A model generated the notes under the pieces. The model was not told the DNA's origin. It was given only the letters and a program-made list of their open reading frames with translations, and searched no databases. From Cercis canadensis (Eukaryota; Streptophyta; Magnoliopsida; Fabales; Fabaceae), in contig QAOA01006013.1 of assembly GCA_003255065.1 (NCBI GenBank), forward strand, positions 807,408-871,407: DNA of 64,000 nt, given 5' to 3'. Of the stretch, positions 1 to 9,930 are shown one piece after another. The stretch's first letter is position 1; the number at the start of each line of letters is the position of its first letter. A program made the translations under genes and the position numbers.

Positions 1-1018
1 TTACCACACTTAAAACAAACTAAGTGAAGGCCTTCATACTCAATGGAAATTTCCCTGCCATATAACAAAAACTTTGGAACCAAACTGCGTCTTAAGTCAA
101 TCTCCACACAAATCCTAGCAAACTTCCCCCGAGTTAATTGTGAAGTGAGATTATCAACACGCAAAGTAGTGCCCAGCATGGAGCCTATACGCCATAAGAA
201 CTTGTCATTGTGAAACTCAATAGGTAATCCGGGAATGCGGATCCAAACCGCTACTCGTTTCACTTGCATGTCAGAAGGATCAAATAATGGGCGCCATCGA
301 TGTACGATCAAGTAATGGTCCGCTATCAACCAAGGACCTTCAGTAAGAGCAAAACGCAGATCATTGTGGCTGGAAAAAGTCACAAGGAAGTGATCCTCAT
401 TCAGATCAACCACCCTGAGCGTACCATCTCTCTCCCACATTTTTTGTAATCTATTTGTCATCATTCGAATCCCTATTCTCTTCCCCAAAAGGCGAACAAT
501 CAAAGATTGCCTCCAAGGCCTGCAGTACTCCTCATGTTCCTCCTGTGTCACCTCTATTGATGGACAAGGGTTAAAAGGAATATCCTCCCCTATTGAAACA
601 TTCTCATCCTCACTCCCGTACAAAAAACTCTCTTCTGGATCCTTAGTATTCCATGGTGAAGTTACACCTCTCTTACTGGTATGTGAGTCCAACAACATAT
701 CCTTATACGAAGTAGAACCACCCTTCGGACTTTTCTCCAAAGCCTCATCCTTTTCGAGATCCATAGCAGTGCCTAGACCAGCCGTTGAATCACTCCCAGC
801 TTGTTGCACCAGCGGCGACTCACCGCAGCGTTCAGATGAGTCAGTTCTTCAACAAGGAGCTCACCATCCTCCAGCACCCTCTCCCCCATAGTTATTTCCT
901 GATGCGAAAGGGAAGTTTTTTTGACTTTTTTACAGGACCTTGCCCTCAGATCCTCCTCCTCCAACGACGGGGGAGGAGAAAGGTTACCCACCCCGCTCTC
1001 CGCACCTGACGCACTCAT
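1..1018 (-). pseudogene. LINE-type retrotransposon ORF1 fragment (DUF4283 / zinc knuckle), cut by the window edge
   Basis: The minus strand encodes an ORF1-type nucleic-acid-binding protein of plant L1-like LINEs. Reading starts at the ATG at 1018 in one frame. That frame stops at 773, but a second frame is open from about 845 down to base 1, so there is a frameshift between about 800 and 900. The second frame contains the DUF4283 core (a stretch with EGPWLIADHYLIVHRWRP, and VAVWIRIPGLPIEF further on). It ends at the window edge with EYEGLHLVCFKCG, the start of a CCHC zinc knuckle. In this family the protein binds the element RNA; the reverse-transcriptase ORF would lie to the left, outside the window. 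The frameshift suggests a dead copy. Target-site duplications cannot be seen because the other end is missing. Confidence 0.8.
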
Positions 1019-1019
1019 C

Positions 1020-1538
1020 TCACAAGAATTTTAACTTTCTAATACCTAATTGGTTGTTTTAATTTAAATATTAAGAAAACTTGATTGTTAAATAGAATTA
1101 CAATTTTTAACAATCTGAAGAGTGTGTGTGTGTGTATTTTATTTTGTGCGAGCTGCTAATATGACAAGGTGAGGCCCAAAGTTGCCCGAAAGTGGCCGGC
1201 TCTTGAAGAAAACGTCCTTTTTTGTTTTCCAGGTTTGGCCCAAAGCTGCATAAAGCCTTTAAAGGGAATTTTGTCCATAGAAAGCAAAGATGCAGTTCAC
1301 ATTCTCTACTCATTCGCAGCTCGCACGAAGGTCAAATCACTAATGCGATAAGTTTAACGATGTCTATGTCAGGATAGAGAGATAGAGAGACAGAGAGAGA
1401 GGAAATTTGTGTAATATGAACTGTTTCACCAAACAGAAGGGAACCACGGGCAACAGCTACGAATTTGCTTAAAATTAATGGATTAGAGATATTTTTAGGC
1501 AAACCCAATTAAGTGAGTGTGAGATCACTAACACTATT

Positions 1539-1573
<35 letters not shown>

Positions 1574-1934
1574 TTATCTTATCTTGTCTTGTCTCATCGG
1601 CATCTCAATAATTTGATGTTAAATAATTACTGATATTAGCAATAACAAATACAGTCCACTGCCAAATACCTGGCCTTGCCACACAGCTAACAGCCTCAGA
1701 AAAAAATGTAGTCAACTTCACGAGGGTAAAGGTGTCCTTCATCGTCATCTCTACACCATCTTAGGACCACCAACACTCTTAACTCAGTGCTTTCATGAAC
1801 AATTAGCAATTAGGTATTGTTGTTCCTTGCTTTCTGTTTCTGCAGAGGGATAGTTTCTGACACTCTATCAGTTGTTTAAGCTAATTGCTGTTTTGTGTGG
1901 ATCATTGAAGGAGAGCCAGAAGAGAAAGAGAGAG
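1020..1934. other. Intergenic stretch and putative 5' leader of the SNARE-like gene
   Basis: No convincing coding sequence. It holds a GA-rich tract near 1372-1402, an ATC-type trinucleotide repeat near 1537-1573, and from about 1800 pyrimidine-rich leader-like sequence that runs into the ATG at 1935. Confidence 0.5.
1537..1573. repeat. (ATC)n microsatellite
   Basis: About a dozen perfect ATC/CAT units in a row, followed by TTATCTTATCTTG-like degenerate repeats. Confidence 0.9.
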
Positions 1935-4554
1935 ATGTTAAGAATCTCTCTAACAGTAGATGCATGGATTAGAGAAGCTCAAGAGGCTTCACAATGGGTC
2001 GAGGATTTAGAGAGCAGAATAAAGCACACAAATTTAGCTCAATCGAGTATTGTCGACTCTGCTCGATCCAAGCTATTGGAGATTGGCGTGAAGCTTGATC
2101 GCCTTGAATCACTCTTACGCAACCCACCCGCAAAACCGTTCTTGTATATTCCTCTCTCACTGCCATAGCTTTCGATTTGCTTTTGCTTAATTTATTCTAC
2201 ATCACTATTCTCTTTATGGGTTTCTTTTTGGAAGTATTGATCAATAGTAGTAATACTCTATGGTTGATTCTGCTTAAGTTTTTAAAAAATCGACATCTTT
2301 CCCGAATCTTTGATTCTGTACGAAAATAGGAATTTCACTGTATAAAGATGGTATTCTATTTTCCGAGTGCTATCATTTCCACATTGACAACGATCGACTT
2401 TGCTACAACTAGATAGGCATTATGTTCACAGGATAGTCAGTCTCTTTCTTTTCTCTTTTGCCCGCATTTGCTATTTAAGTAATTTCTGTTATGCAGATTG
2501 TTATCAATAGCTTATTTGCGTATATTAGTTTAGTTGACAACTGAGTAACTGGTATTGTTGAAATAGTTATTGGACAAGCAGAAGTAATGTGTATCTACAG
2601 TGAATTTACAGAACAGATGAGGATCTGGACTATCGTTGGAAAATGCTTTCAGATATACAACTAAGAACGAGAGCATTGGCTCGTAGTCTATATGCATCAC
2701 CATCTATAAACAGGTAAACTAATTGTCAACGGACCTTCCTCTTTCTTCCTTAAAGCCAGCTGAGATAGTAAGTTGCTAGTTCAATTTAAGCAAAGTATTC
2801 CACTCCCATTGTGACAAGAGCACTAATTGAAGGATAGTAAGTTGCTAGTTCAAGTTACCTGTACGTATGTGTTCATTCACATGTGTTGTTGTATGTATTT
2901 CTAGCTAGGTTGCTATATCGTGTAAACTTTGTTTCTTGAACATCTTAAAACTCAAGTAGCCACACTGTGTCTTCACTGCCTAAAATTCTGAATGCTATCT
3001 TATACTATGATTCTGAAATATGCTTCCATGTCTAAAATGCAAAATGATAGTGGTAAGCTGGGGCTGTCAAACACAAGAGAGAGACGAACACGCCAACTAT
3101 GGTGGTAAAACCCAGTAAAAAAACTATTGATAGTACGAGCTGCAGGAGAATCCTGAAGAAGAATAAAGTGAAAGGAATTGGTGGACTAGTTATTTCTTTT
3201 GCCTCCTTTCTGGCTTAATTCATTTTATCCGCAAGGTTTCCATGATCACTAGATCCAGTGGAGCACTAGTGATGTGGTCTGGAGTTTGATGGGCCATTGG
3301 AATAGTTAAGCTCCCCTCGGCCCCCCGCGCGCGCACGCGTGCGCAATGAGTCGTTAGTTCTATTTGAAATGTTAGAGGAATGAAAGCAGGTTAGACTAAA
3401 ATTAAACAATCATTATAAAGCGTGCTTAAAATGATATGATATCTTTTTATAGTTTCATTAGATGTTTATGATTCTCATAAAATGATAGCTGAAAATGAAG
3501 GACTCAACTTTCTCTGTGATCATTATTCAATTTCAGTCTATTGATATTGACAAATTAATAGGTTCACCTTTCAGTTTTTGCACTTCTGCTTCTGTCCAGG
3601 CCAGGTAAAGTTCCTGCAAAGGATACCAAAGAATGCAACATAAGCGTTGATTGTTATGAACAAGGTACAGTTTTGTAACCTGATGAATTAATTTTCAAAG
3701 GAAAGACATCCACCCAATAGTTTTGTAGATTCTGTGGCTGATAGCTTTAAGTATGCTATGAATTGAGGCCAAGTATGTCATGTGGAATCCATCGGCATTT
3801 AAGCAACCTGCAGGCACAAAAGAGACAAAAGAAGAAAATAATATTAATCAGAAGGAGGCTAATCATCATTTGAGTAGATAGCTTTTCTGGATGTTTTAAC
3901 AAAATGAGGCTTTAAAATTCCTCTTCTATTTGTTTCCTTTTCTGGAGGACTGCCTTTGTTTTCTGATGATATGATATAATCTCAAGACAATAGAGAGATA
4001 ATTATACGTGAAAACTCTCTCACTTGCAGGCATACAATCTTTGCATAGAACTATATTTAGCCATCATTATTTTGTTACGTTATGGTTCACCTGTAATTTG
4101 TCTCTATTGAATCCAATTTATGTCCTAGGTGTGACGAAAACCTCAGACACCCAAGATCAAGATCAGTCAGAGCTGCTAAAACCACTTCTTGTAAGTTGAA
4201 ATAAAGACCCTTGAAATTCAGCTCTCTATGGTTTTAAATGCTATACTTATGTGTGTGATCGCCTTCTTTTCTGTTTGGCAGTCAAATGATGCAAGCAGAA
4301 GTCAACTGCAGGTATGGAGTTTGATTTTTGGTTTTCCTATACATGTTTTATGTGTTAACATCTGTGCATCCCTCCACTCGGTTATGTTTTGATGTGGTCA
4401 CTTGATTCTTTCTTTTCGTGTGAGTTACCAGATTCAGCCACTTGGTTCTTGTATATCAATGGTTTCACTATGGAGGGCTTGCTCTACTATCTTTTTGTTC
4501 CTGGGATTGGCTGCACTTCTATTCATTGTGGTTCTCCTCTGCGCAGCTATCTAA
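1935..4554 (+). CDS. Small tail-anchored SNARE/syntaxin-like protein, 6 exons
   Basis: Exons read as 1935-2143, 2612-2713, 3600-3664, 4129-4190, 4282-4311 and 4432-4554. All junctions are GT-AG and the frame is kept, giving 196 aa. The first 70 residues are helical and amphipathic (DAWIREAQEASQWVEDLESR, then KLDRLESLLRNPPAKP), like the N-terminal bundle of syntaxin-5x/8-type proteins. Residues about 72-103 contain DEDLDYRWKMLSDIQLRTRA. The C-terminus is one hydrophobic segment (about 174-196, IFLFLGLAALLFIVVLLCAAI) ending in the stop, as in tail-anchored membrane proteins. An in-frame non-ATG extension upstream exists; the ATG at 1935 is the first usable start. I see no canonical central-glutamine SNARE core, so a membrane-trafficking role is inferred from the overall architecture only. 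Intron 2 carries a CG-rich alternating tract near 3323-3344. Confidence 0.75.
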
Positions 4555-4699
4555 GGACATGCATGCCTTTGAAATTCAATGCGAAATACCTATATAATGC
4601 CTCTATTCGAATATGTTTGTGCATATATTTTTGTCAATTTAAAAGCATGGGACCTCTTGCTCTTGATCTTGGGGGTGGCATCTGAATGTAGTTAAATCC

Positions 4700-5295
4700 T
4701 TTTTTTTTGTTTTAAAAAAAAAGGAAAAATCTGAACATTTGGGGGATTGGATTTGATGATATTGATTATTGGGTGTCGGCACATCATCGTATCCAAATTG
4801 TATCTGAGCCTCAACAAATGATAATAGTATTGCTAGTAAGGCTTTGGTATTTAAATTTTATCAGAACAAGACAGGTCTTTAGGAGGGGACAAACTTGCAG
4901 ATTATAATTCTTTTTCTTCTTTTTTTTTTTCAGCACGAAAATTCATGAGAAAAAAACTTTGTCGGAACCGAGGAATAAAAATAAAAATGAAAAACTTAGA
5001 AAGAATACTGTTTTATTTTCCCATATATGCTTGGTTAATGTTGGCATTTGTTTTAACACTAATAATAATTATTGAATGGGTTATCCGCTATAGTGCACCA
5101 TGTTTATAATAATAAAACTTGAAGGAAACCCAAATTGGTGTAGGACTCTAAAATAAAGGGTAATCAACCAACGGAAAGCTCTAAATTTAGGGCAAGCCGG
5201 ACATGTATATATATGTAAACCGAAGAGGCGGAGGCGGAGGCAGAGGCAGGCACTGTTACTTGTGGTCTCAATCTAACTAAAACTTTAAAAGTAGA
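4700..5295. promoter_or_regulatory. Intergenic region and promoter of the EF-hand gene
   Basis: AT-rich spacer with poly-T and poly-A runs. A TATATATA-like box lies near 5206-5214, about 85 bases before the ATG at 5296, followed by a purine-rich GAGGCGGAGGCGGAGG leader. No other ORF is supported. Confidence 0.5.
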
Positions 5296-5703
5296 ATGAG
5301 CGTAGCGGTAGTGAATAGCTCGACGGTTACAGGGTTCATGGATGACCCAGCAACATTCGAGAGTTTTGTGAACGAATGGTTTGCGATGGTAGACGATGAT
5401 GGCAATGGAGTTCTCTCAAGGGATGAAATTCGTGGTGGATTTGGGAGGGTTTTGCCCTTAGGATACAAATCGGGACCAGAGAAAGAGATTGATAACTTCT
5501 GTGAACTCGTATTTGAGAGGTTTGATGAAGATCGTAATGGAGTAATTGATCGGCAAGAGTTCAAGTCATTTATAATGGAGATTATGCATGCCATGGCTCG
5601 TGGCATCGGAGGCTCCCCTGTCATTGTGGCTCTTGAAAAAGATAGCTTCCTTATGAAGGCTGTTCAACATGAATTGGCAAGAGACACATTGCCTTCTTCA
5701 TAG
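5296..5703 (+). CDS. EF-hand calcium-binding protein, intronless
   Basis: A 135-residue intronless protein with two canonical EF-hands. Loop 1 runs D33-x-D35-x-N37-G38-x-L40 to E44, and loop 2 runs D77-x-D79-x-N81-G82-x-I84 to E88. Each 12-residue loop keeps the calcium ligands at positions 1, 3, 5 and 12. The two hands are about 44 residues apart, as in a paired EF lobe, with helix-forming flanks (FVNEWFAMV before, EFKSFIMEIMHAM after). There is no signal peptide or membrane segment, so a cytosolic or nuclear calcium sensor is likely. The C-terminal 40 residues are not an EF-hand and probably form a target-binding helix. The start is the first ATG after a TATA-like box. The partner is unknown. 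Confidence 0.93.
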   Translation: MSVAVVNSSTVTGFMDDPATFESFVNEWFAMVDDDGNGVLSRDEIRGGFGRVLPLGYKSGPEKEIDNFCELVFERFDEDRNGVIDRQEFKSFIMEIMHAMARGIGGSPVIVALEKDSFLMKAVQHELARDTLPSS

Positions 5704-7275
5704 ATCATTATCTTTATATTCTTTCCTTTTCTCTAATTTTAGGAATTCAATTGTTTTCTTTGTTTGTTCTGTTGAGCTATTTGATTGCTTCACAACAAAT
5801 GCCATTGCTTTTATTTGTGCATTCCCATTGCTTTTAAACCTCTCGTTGCAACAAGTTCAAATTTTGTTTTCTTCCTCACGTTATAGTTTACGAATGTTGG
5901 TGAAATAGCTTCAGTCGTGCACGGATGCACTTAACTTTTTTAGTATTGAGAGGAAATATTTGAAATGCAAGTCAAGGCGAATTCAGTATGAATTTTTGAA
6001 ACTTGAAGCATTATGTTTGGCTACAAATATGCCAACGAACATGTGTTAATAATATTATTATATGTGTCCTCCAGGCTCCAACACATTCACCAACAAACCA
6101 AACAATTGACGAAACACCAAGTTCGTTTTTTTATGCATCAGAAATTTTATATTCAGTAGAAGGCAGCTGGATTGCACCAAAAATTAAACAAAGAAGAATC
6201 AAGTTCGTCAAGTTTGAGTTGCAAGAAATAAGTTTTGAAAGGAAGAGGAACAAAAAACAATATTTCTCTATTCAAACATGGAAAATAATAAAAAATTTAA
6301 CATTTCATGTGAAGAATCATATCATAAAAAGAAAAGGACAAAAATACGCTCAATATAACTAATTTTAATTTTTTTTTAAGAAATTAAAGTTTTAAATTGA
6401 AATTTTTATTGTCTATATCCCTAACCAAAAAAATTATAAAAAGGGATAAACTCGTTACTATCAACAAACATGCATAGTTGCCTACTGTATATCTTCATGT
6501 TTTGGTTATCTATGTTCTCCGTTAATACCAACAACTGTAAATTAACGATACGATGCCTAAAACGTTTATTATTCCAACTGAGTTGACGGAGTGAAGTGAA
6601 GTGCAGCAGCCGCAGATCAAAAGCAGTGTTTTTTTTTTTGAGAGAGGGAGTGGGGATGGGATGAGAAGACAAGTTGTTAAGCCACCCTTTTGATTAGGCC
6701 CCATTCTATCTCTTTTGAGACGACTAACGGAAGAAAGGAAATAAAAATGGACCAATTCTTATAAAGTATATAAGAAAATTCAGAAAGTCACCTGTAGTGA
6801 TTAGTGATTATGATGACTTGGAAAGTTGCAGTGCAACCCAGCTCAGCAGCATATGAGAGAAGGCATTAAAGCCTTGTCAAAGGCGCAAATCAAGGAAACA
6901 TAACATGAACCAGTGAACTGTATGCGTAAGGCGTAGCAACTGGAGTTGATCATTATTGTCATAGAAGCCTTGTGTTTCCATCATTAAAAAGATTCAAAAC
7001 CACTAAACTTTTCCCAACATCTATTCTTTATTCTTAGTTCTTACCTTCAAGAAAACTAGCATAAAATTTGAACACCCATTAGTATAAAGCCAAAATTTAA
7101 CAACCCCGTTTCTCTTAATCTCCATTGAAGTTATTAAACCCCATGCTTCAAATTCTTCCTTATCAAATAATCAATTCCCTCCTCTCCTCTCTCAAGTCTC
7201 ATCTACATCAAAAGCAAGATTTAGATATAACTAAATGATTTGAGAAATAGAGAGAAAGAGAGGAGAAAGAACAAG
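5704..7275. other. Intergenic spacer between the EF-hand and DUF868 genes
   Basis: AT-rich sequence with only chance ORFs (for example 6003-6362, biased to K/I/N, with no domain). The last 100 bases before 7276 are CT- then GA-rich, as in a leader of the DUF868 gene. Confidence 0.5.
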
Positions 7276-8274
7276 ATGATCCCAACTTGTTTCAGCCAAC
7301 CCAACACACCACGAAGCAGCTCTCAAGTGCCCCAGAATCTGATAACCTGCATGTACCAAACTCAACTTTGCAACTCACCCAGCTATGTGACCCTGAGTTG
7401 GTCCAGAACCCTTTTCTCTCACTCATTAACCATCTACGCCTCAGATACCTTCTCCATCACCATCTCTCTTAACCCATCAACCTTGTCATTCTTCCGAACA
7501 AGACCCGGTTCAAAATCCATTTATCTGATCCACCACCATTTCCAGAAAATCAAGATCTACTGGGACTTTACTCGAGCACAATTCGGTCAAAACTCTGCTG
7601 AACCAGAGTCATGCTTCTACATAGCAATCTCGTGTGATGGCAGACTTGAATTCTTTCTGGGTGACCTTTTTGACGATTTGATTCGCCGTTCAGCCACATT
7701 AGCCACGACCCATCAACCCGCTGACCCGATTCTTCTCTCTAGGCGAGAACATGTGTTTGGGCGCAGGAGTTACAAATCACGAGCACAGTTCTTGGGTTCC
7801 AAACACGAAATAGAAATAGAATGCAATGGAGGAGTGCTCAGAGTGAAAGTGGATGGTAAAATCAGCCTGGTCGTGAAAAGGCTGGCTTGGAAATTCAGAG
7901 GGAATGAGAAAATCTTCATCGATGACATTGAGGTAGAGTTCTATTGGGATGTGTTCAGTTGGGTAAATAATGGTAATGGTAACCATGGAAACGGGCACGG
8001 TGTTTTTGTATTTCAAGTCGGTGATGGTGGTGTGTGGCCGGAAATGGTGGGACAAGAGAAGCGGTTAATGAGGAAGAGCTTGTCGGCATCATCGGGACCT
8101 ACATCGGCCCCGGCGATTATATCATTATCGCCGTCGCCGTCGAACTCGAGTGTGTTACAGTGGGCGGAAGAAAGCAGCAGCGATGGTGGGAGAAGCTCAT
8201 GTTCTTCATCAACGAGGTCGTGTGGGAGTAATGGTGGATTCTCTCTCTTGCTCTATGCTTGGAGGAGGGATTAG
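7276..8274 (+). CDS. DUF868 family protein, intronless
   Basis: A 332-residue intronless ORF. The start is the ATG at 7276 (MIPTCFSQ); the frame is open upstream only through a non-ATG codon. The sequence matches the plant DUF868 pattern: an N-terminal TPRSSSQVPQNLITCMYQTQ segment, a stretch of beta-rich sequence with SYVTLSWSRTLFSHSLTI, a central FFRTRPGSKSIYLIHHHF, and a later KIFIDDIEVEFYWDVFSWV. The last 60 residues are low-complexity and serine-rich (SLSPSPSNSSVLQW, SSCSSSTRSCGS), as is usual in this family. No catalytic motif, signal peptide or membrane helix is visible. The family's function is not established and I assign none. Confidence 0.92.
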   Translation: MIPTCFSQPNTPRSSSQVPQNLITCMYQTQLCNSPSYVTLSWSRTLFSHSLTIYASDTFSITISLNPSTLSFFRTRPGSKSIYLIHHHFQKIKIYWDFTRAQFGQNSAEPESCFYIAISCDGRLEFFLGDLFDDLIRRSATLATTHQPADPILLSRREHVFGRRSYKSRAQFLGSKHEIEIECNGGVLRVKVDGKISLVVKRLAWKFRGNEKIFIDDIEVEFYWDVFSWVNNGNGNHGNGHGVFVFQVGDGGVWPEMVGQEKRLMRKSLSASSGPTSAPAIISLSPSPSNSSVLQWAEESSSDGGRSSCSSSTRSCGSNGGFSLLLYAWRRD

Positions 8275-9930
8275 AATCTGAAATTGGAACCAGCTATCTG
8301 CACTGCACTCAACATTCATGTGTTTGTGATTACTGCTTTACTTAATGTTTCGTTTCATGTGTTAGATATTGTAGTTGACTTCAGAGAATTAAACGATTCT
8401 TTTCATGGGTTTCAATTCAATTTTCAATTGCTTTGAAATTTGGAGTGCAGTTTCTTGTTAACCTATCACCTATCACACTCACGTTTCTTTCTTGAAGGAT
8501 ATTTGATATTTCTCGTCCGAATTATCCATTACCAGATATATGTTTTAACTTTTAACAATCAACAAAGGATATTCATATTCATAAGAAATATCAGAAGGGT
8601 ACGTAATATAAAACTTATATCTTATCAAATAAAAAAGCTACCATCCCATGTTATATATAGAACAGTTTTATGTATCTCAGAAGTCAAAACTAATCAATTA
8701 TACTTTACAATACACTTGTGAAATTTATAAGTTGCTCCCTTGTCATTATTCATCATCCAAAACTAATTTGCTTCCAAACGAGTTTAATCATTTCCACTTT
8801 TAATTCTTAGATTCTATGTATATTAGTTTAAAACCACTTTTAAGCCTTTTATGACCAGAGTCCAGACATGCTTTTACTTAAATCGACCCACTTTGTTAGC
8901 ACAAATGATTGCACATTAAAAAAATATTAAACTATTGAAGTATGTTTTGAAACAATATGATTGACATAAAAAATTCAAGGGACGTTTAGTTGAGACATTT
9001 TTTAGATTATCTTTCATACTTCAGAAACTTTTCTCCAACTAAAGAAAATAATTTCAAAGTTTTTCTTAAAATAAGCTTGTTCTTTATATAAAATTATTTT
9101 AAATAACTAGCCATCACTTGCAGTTACAGCATAATTAGCTTCCTGTTGGCTTCAGACTTGAAAGACACCTATTTCAAACGTCACATCCTTGAATCATGAA
9201 GGACCAGCATAAGGTCAGAAGAAAGCAACAACGCTCCAGTAACGTTCCACCTTGGATTCTCAGATTCAATAATACCGTAGCCCCGCTTATAGTTATTTTT
9301 ATTTTATATGAAAAATCCAGATAAAGGTAATCATAAAAAGGCTCAGTGGGGCTCCTGGTTCTGCCCCAACACGAGTACCTTCTTTACTACTGCTATTTCC
9401 TGGTATCAGAGCAAGTTGTTTGAGAATCCGTATCAAATGGGTTTGATTCTTTAGCGAGTCGTAGCTGTGTGGTAACCTGGAGCAGCCATTTCCTTTCCTC
9501 TGGCTTAAAAATCTTGGATTAATTTTTCTTCACATAAATCAAGGAAATTATGTATCATCTAAGTTGACTGCTTGTTGCGCTGATTCGTAAGCAACCCAAA
9601 GTCATTAGATTTTTTCTGTAGTTATGTACATAATTCCTTGACTATGCAGGGATGGAAAACTGATATTTGTACTCGGCTATAGGTCAAAGAACCCGCAGTT
9701 GTTCATGTTTTGTTTTGATCTACAGATATACATGTAACTTTTTCCAAATAAATATCTTCTAACCCAGACATTCAGCTATCAGGAATATGGATAAGGTGTT
9801 CATTGCAACTCTAACTATCTGATTAAATAATCATAGGCTTTTATGATAATAATATGTCACATTCATTTAGGGTGCTAGTCAGCAACTGCCAATGAAAACA
9901 GTGGCATGTGAATGCGAAACTTTGTAACAT
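8275..9930. other. Intergenic spacer between convergent genes
   Basis: AT-rich DNA between the ends of the DUF868 (plus) and DUF2358 (minus) genes, so it contains both 3' UTRs. A 12-base match to the initiator-tRNA primer-binding motif lies at 9401-9412 (listed separately). No other coding content is supported. Confidence 0.5.
9401..9412 (+). mobile_element. Possible LTR-retrotransposon primer-binding site (remnant)
   Basis: TGGTATCAGAGC is the sequence complementary to the 3' end of initiator tRNA-Met used as primer by many plant LTR retrotransposons. I could not find flanking LTRs or gag/pol sequence, so this is at best a small remnant and could be chance. Confidence 0.3.

Noticed and set aside
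1872..2168. Longer first exon of the SNARE-like gene starting at 1872
   Set aside because: The upstream start would be a TTG codon, and reading through to 2168 ignores the donor at 2144 that joins cleanly to the conserved second exon.
6003..6362. 119-codon plus-strand ORF
   Set aside because: Composition is dominated by K, I, N and F as expected of AT-rich non-coding DNA; no domain and no promoter context.
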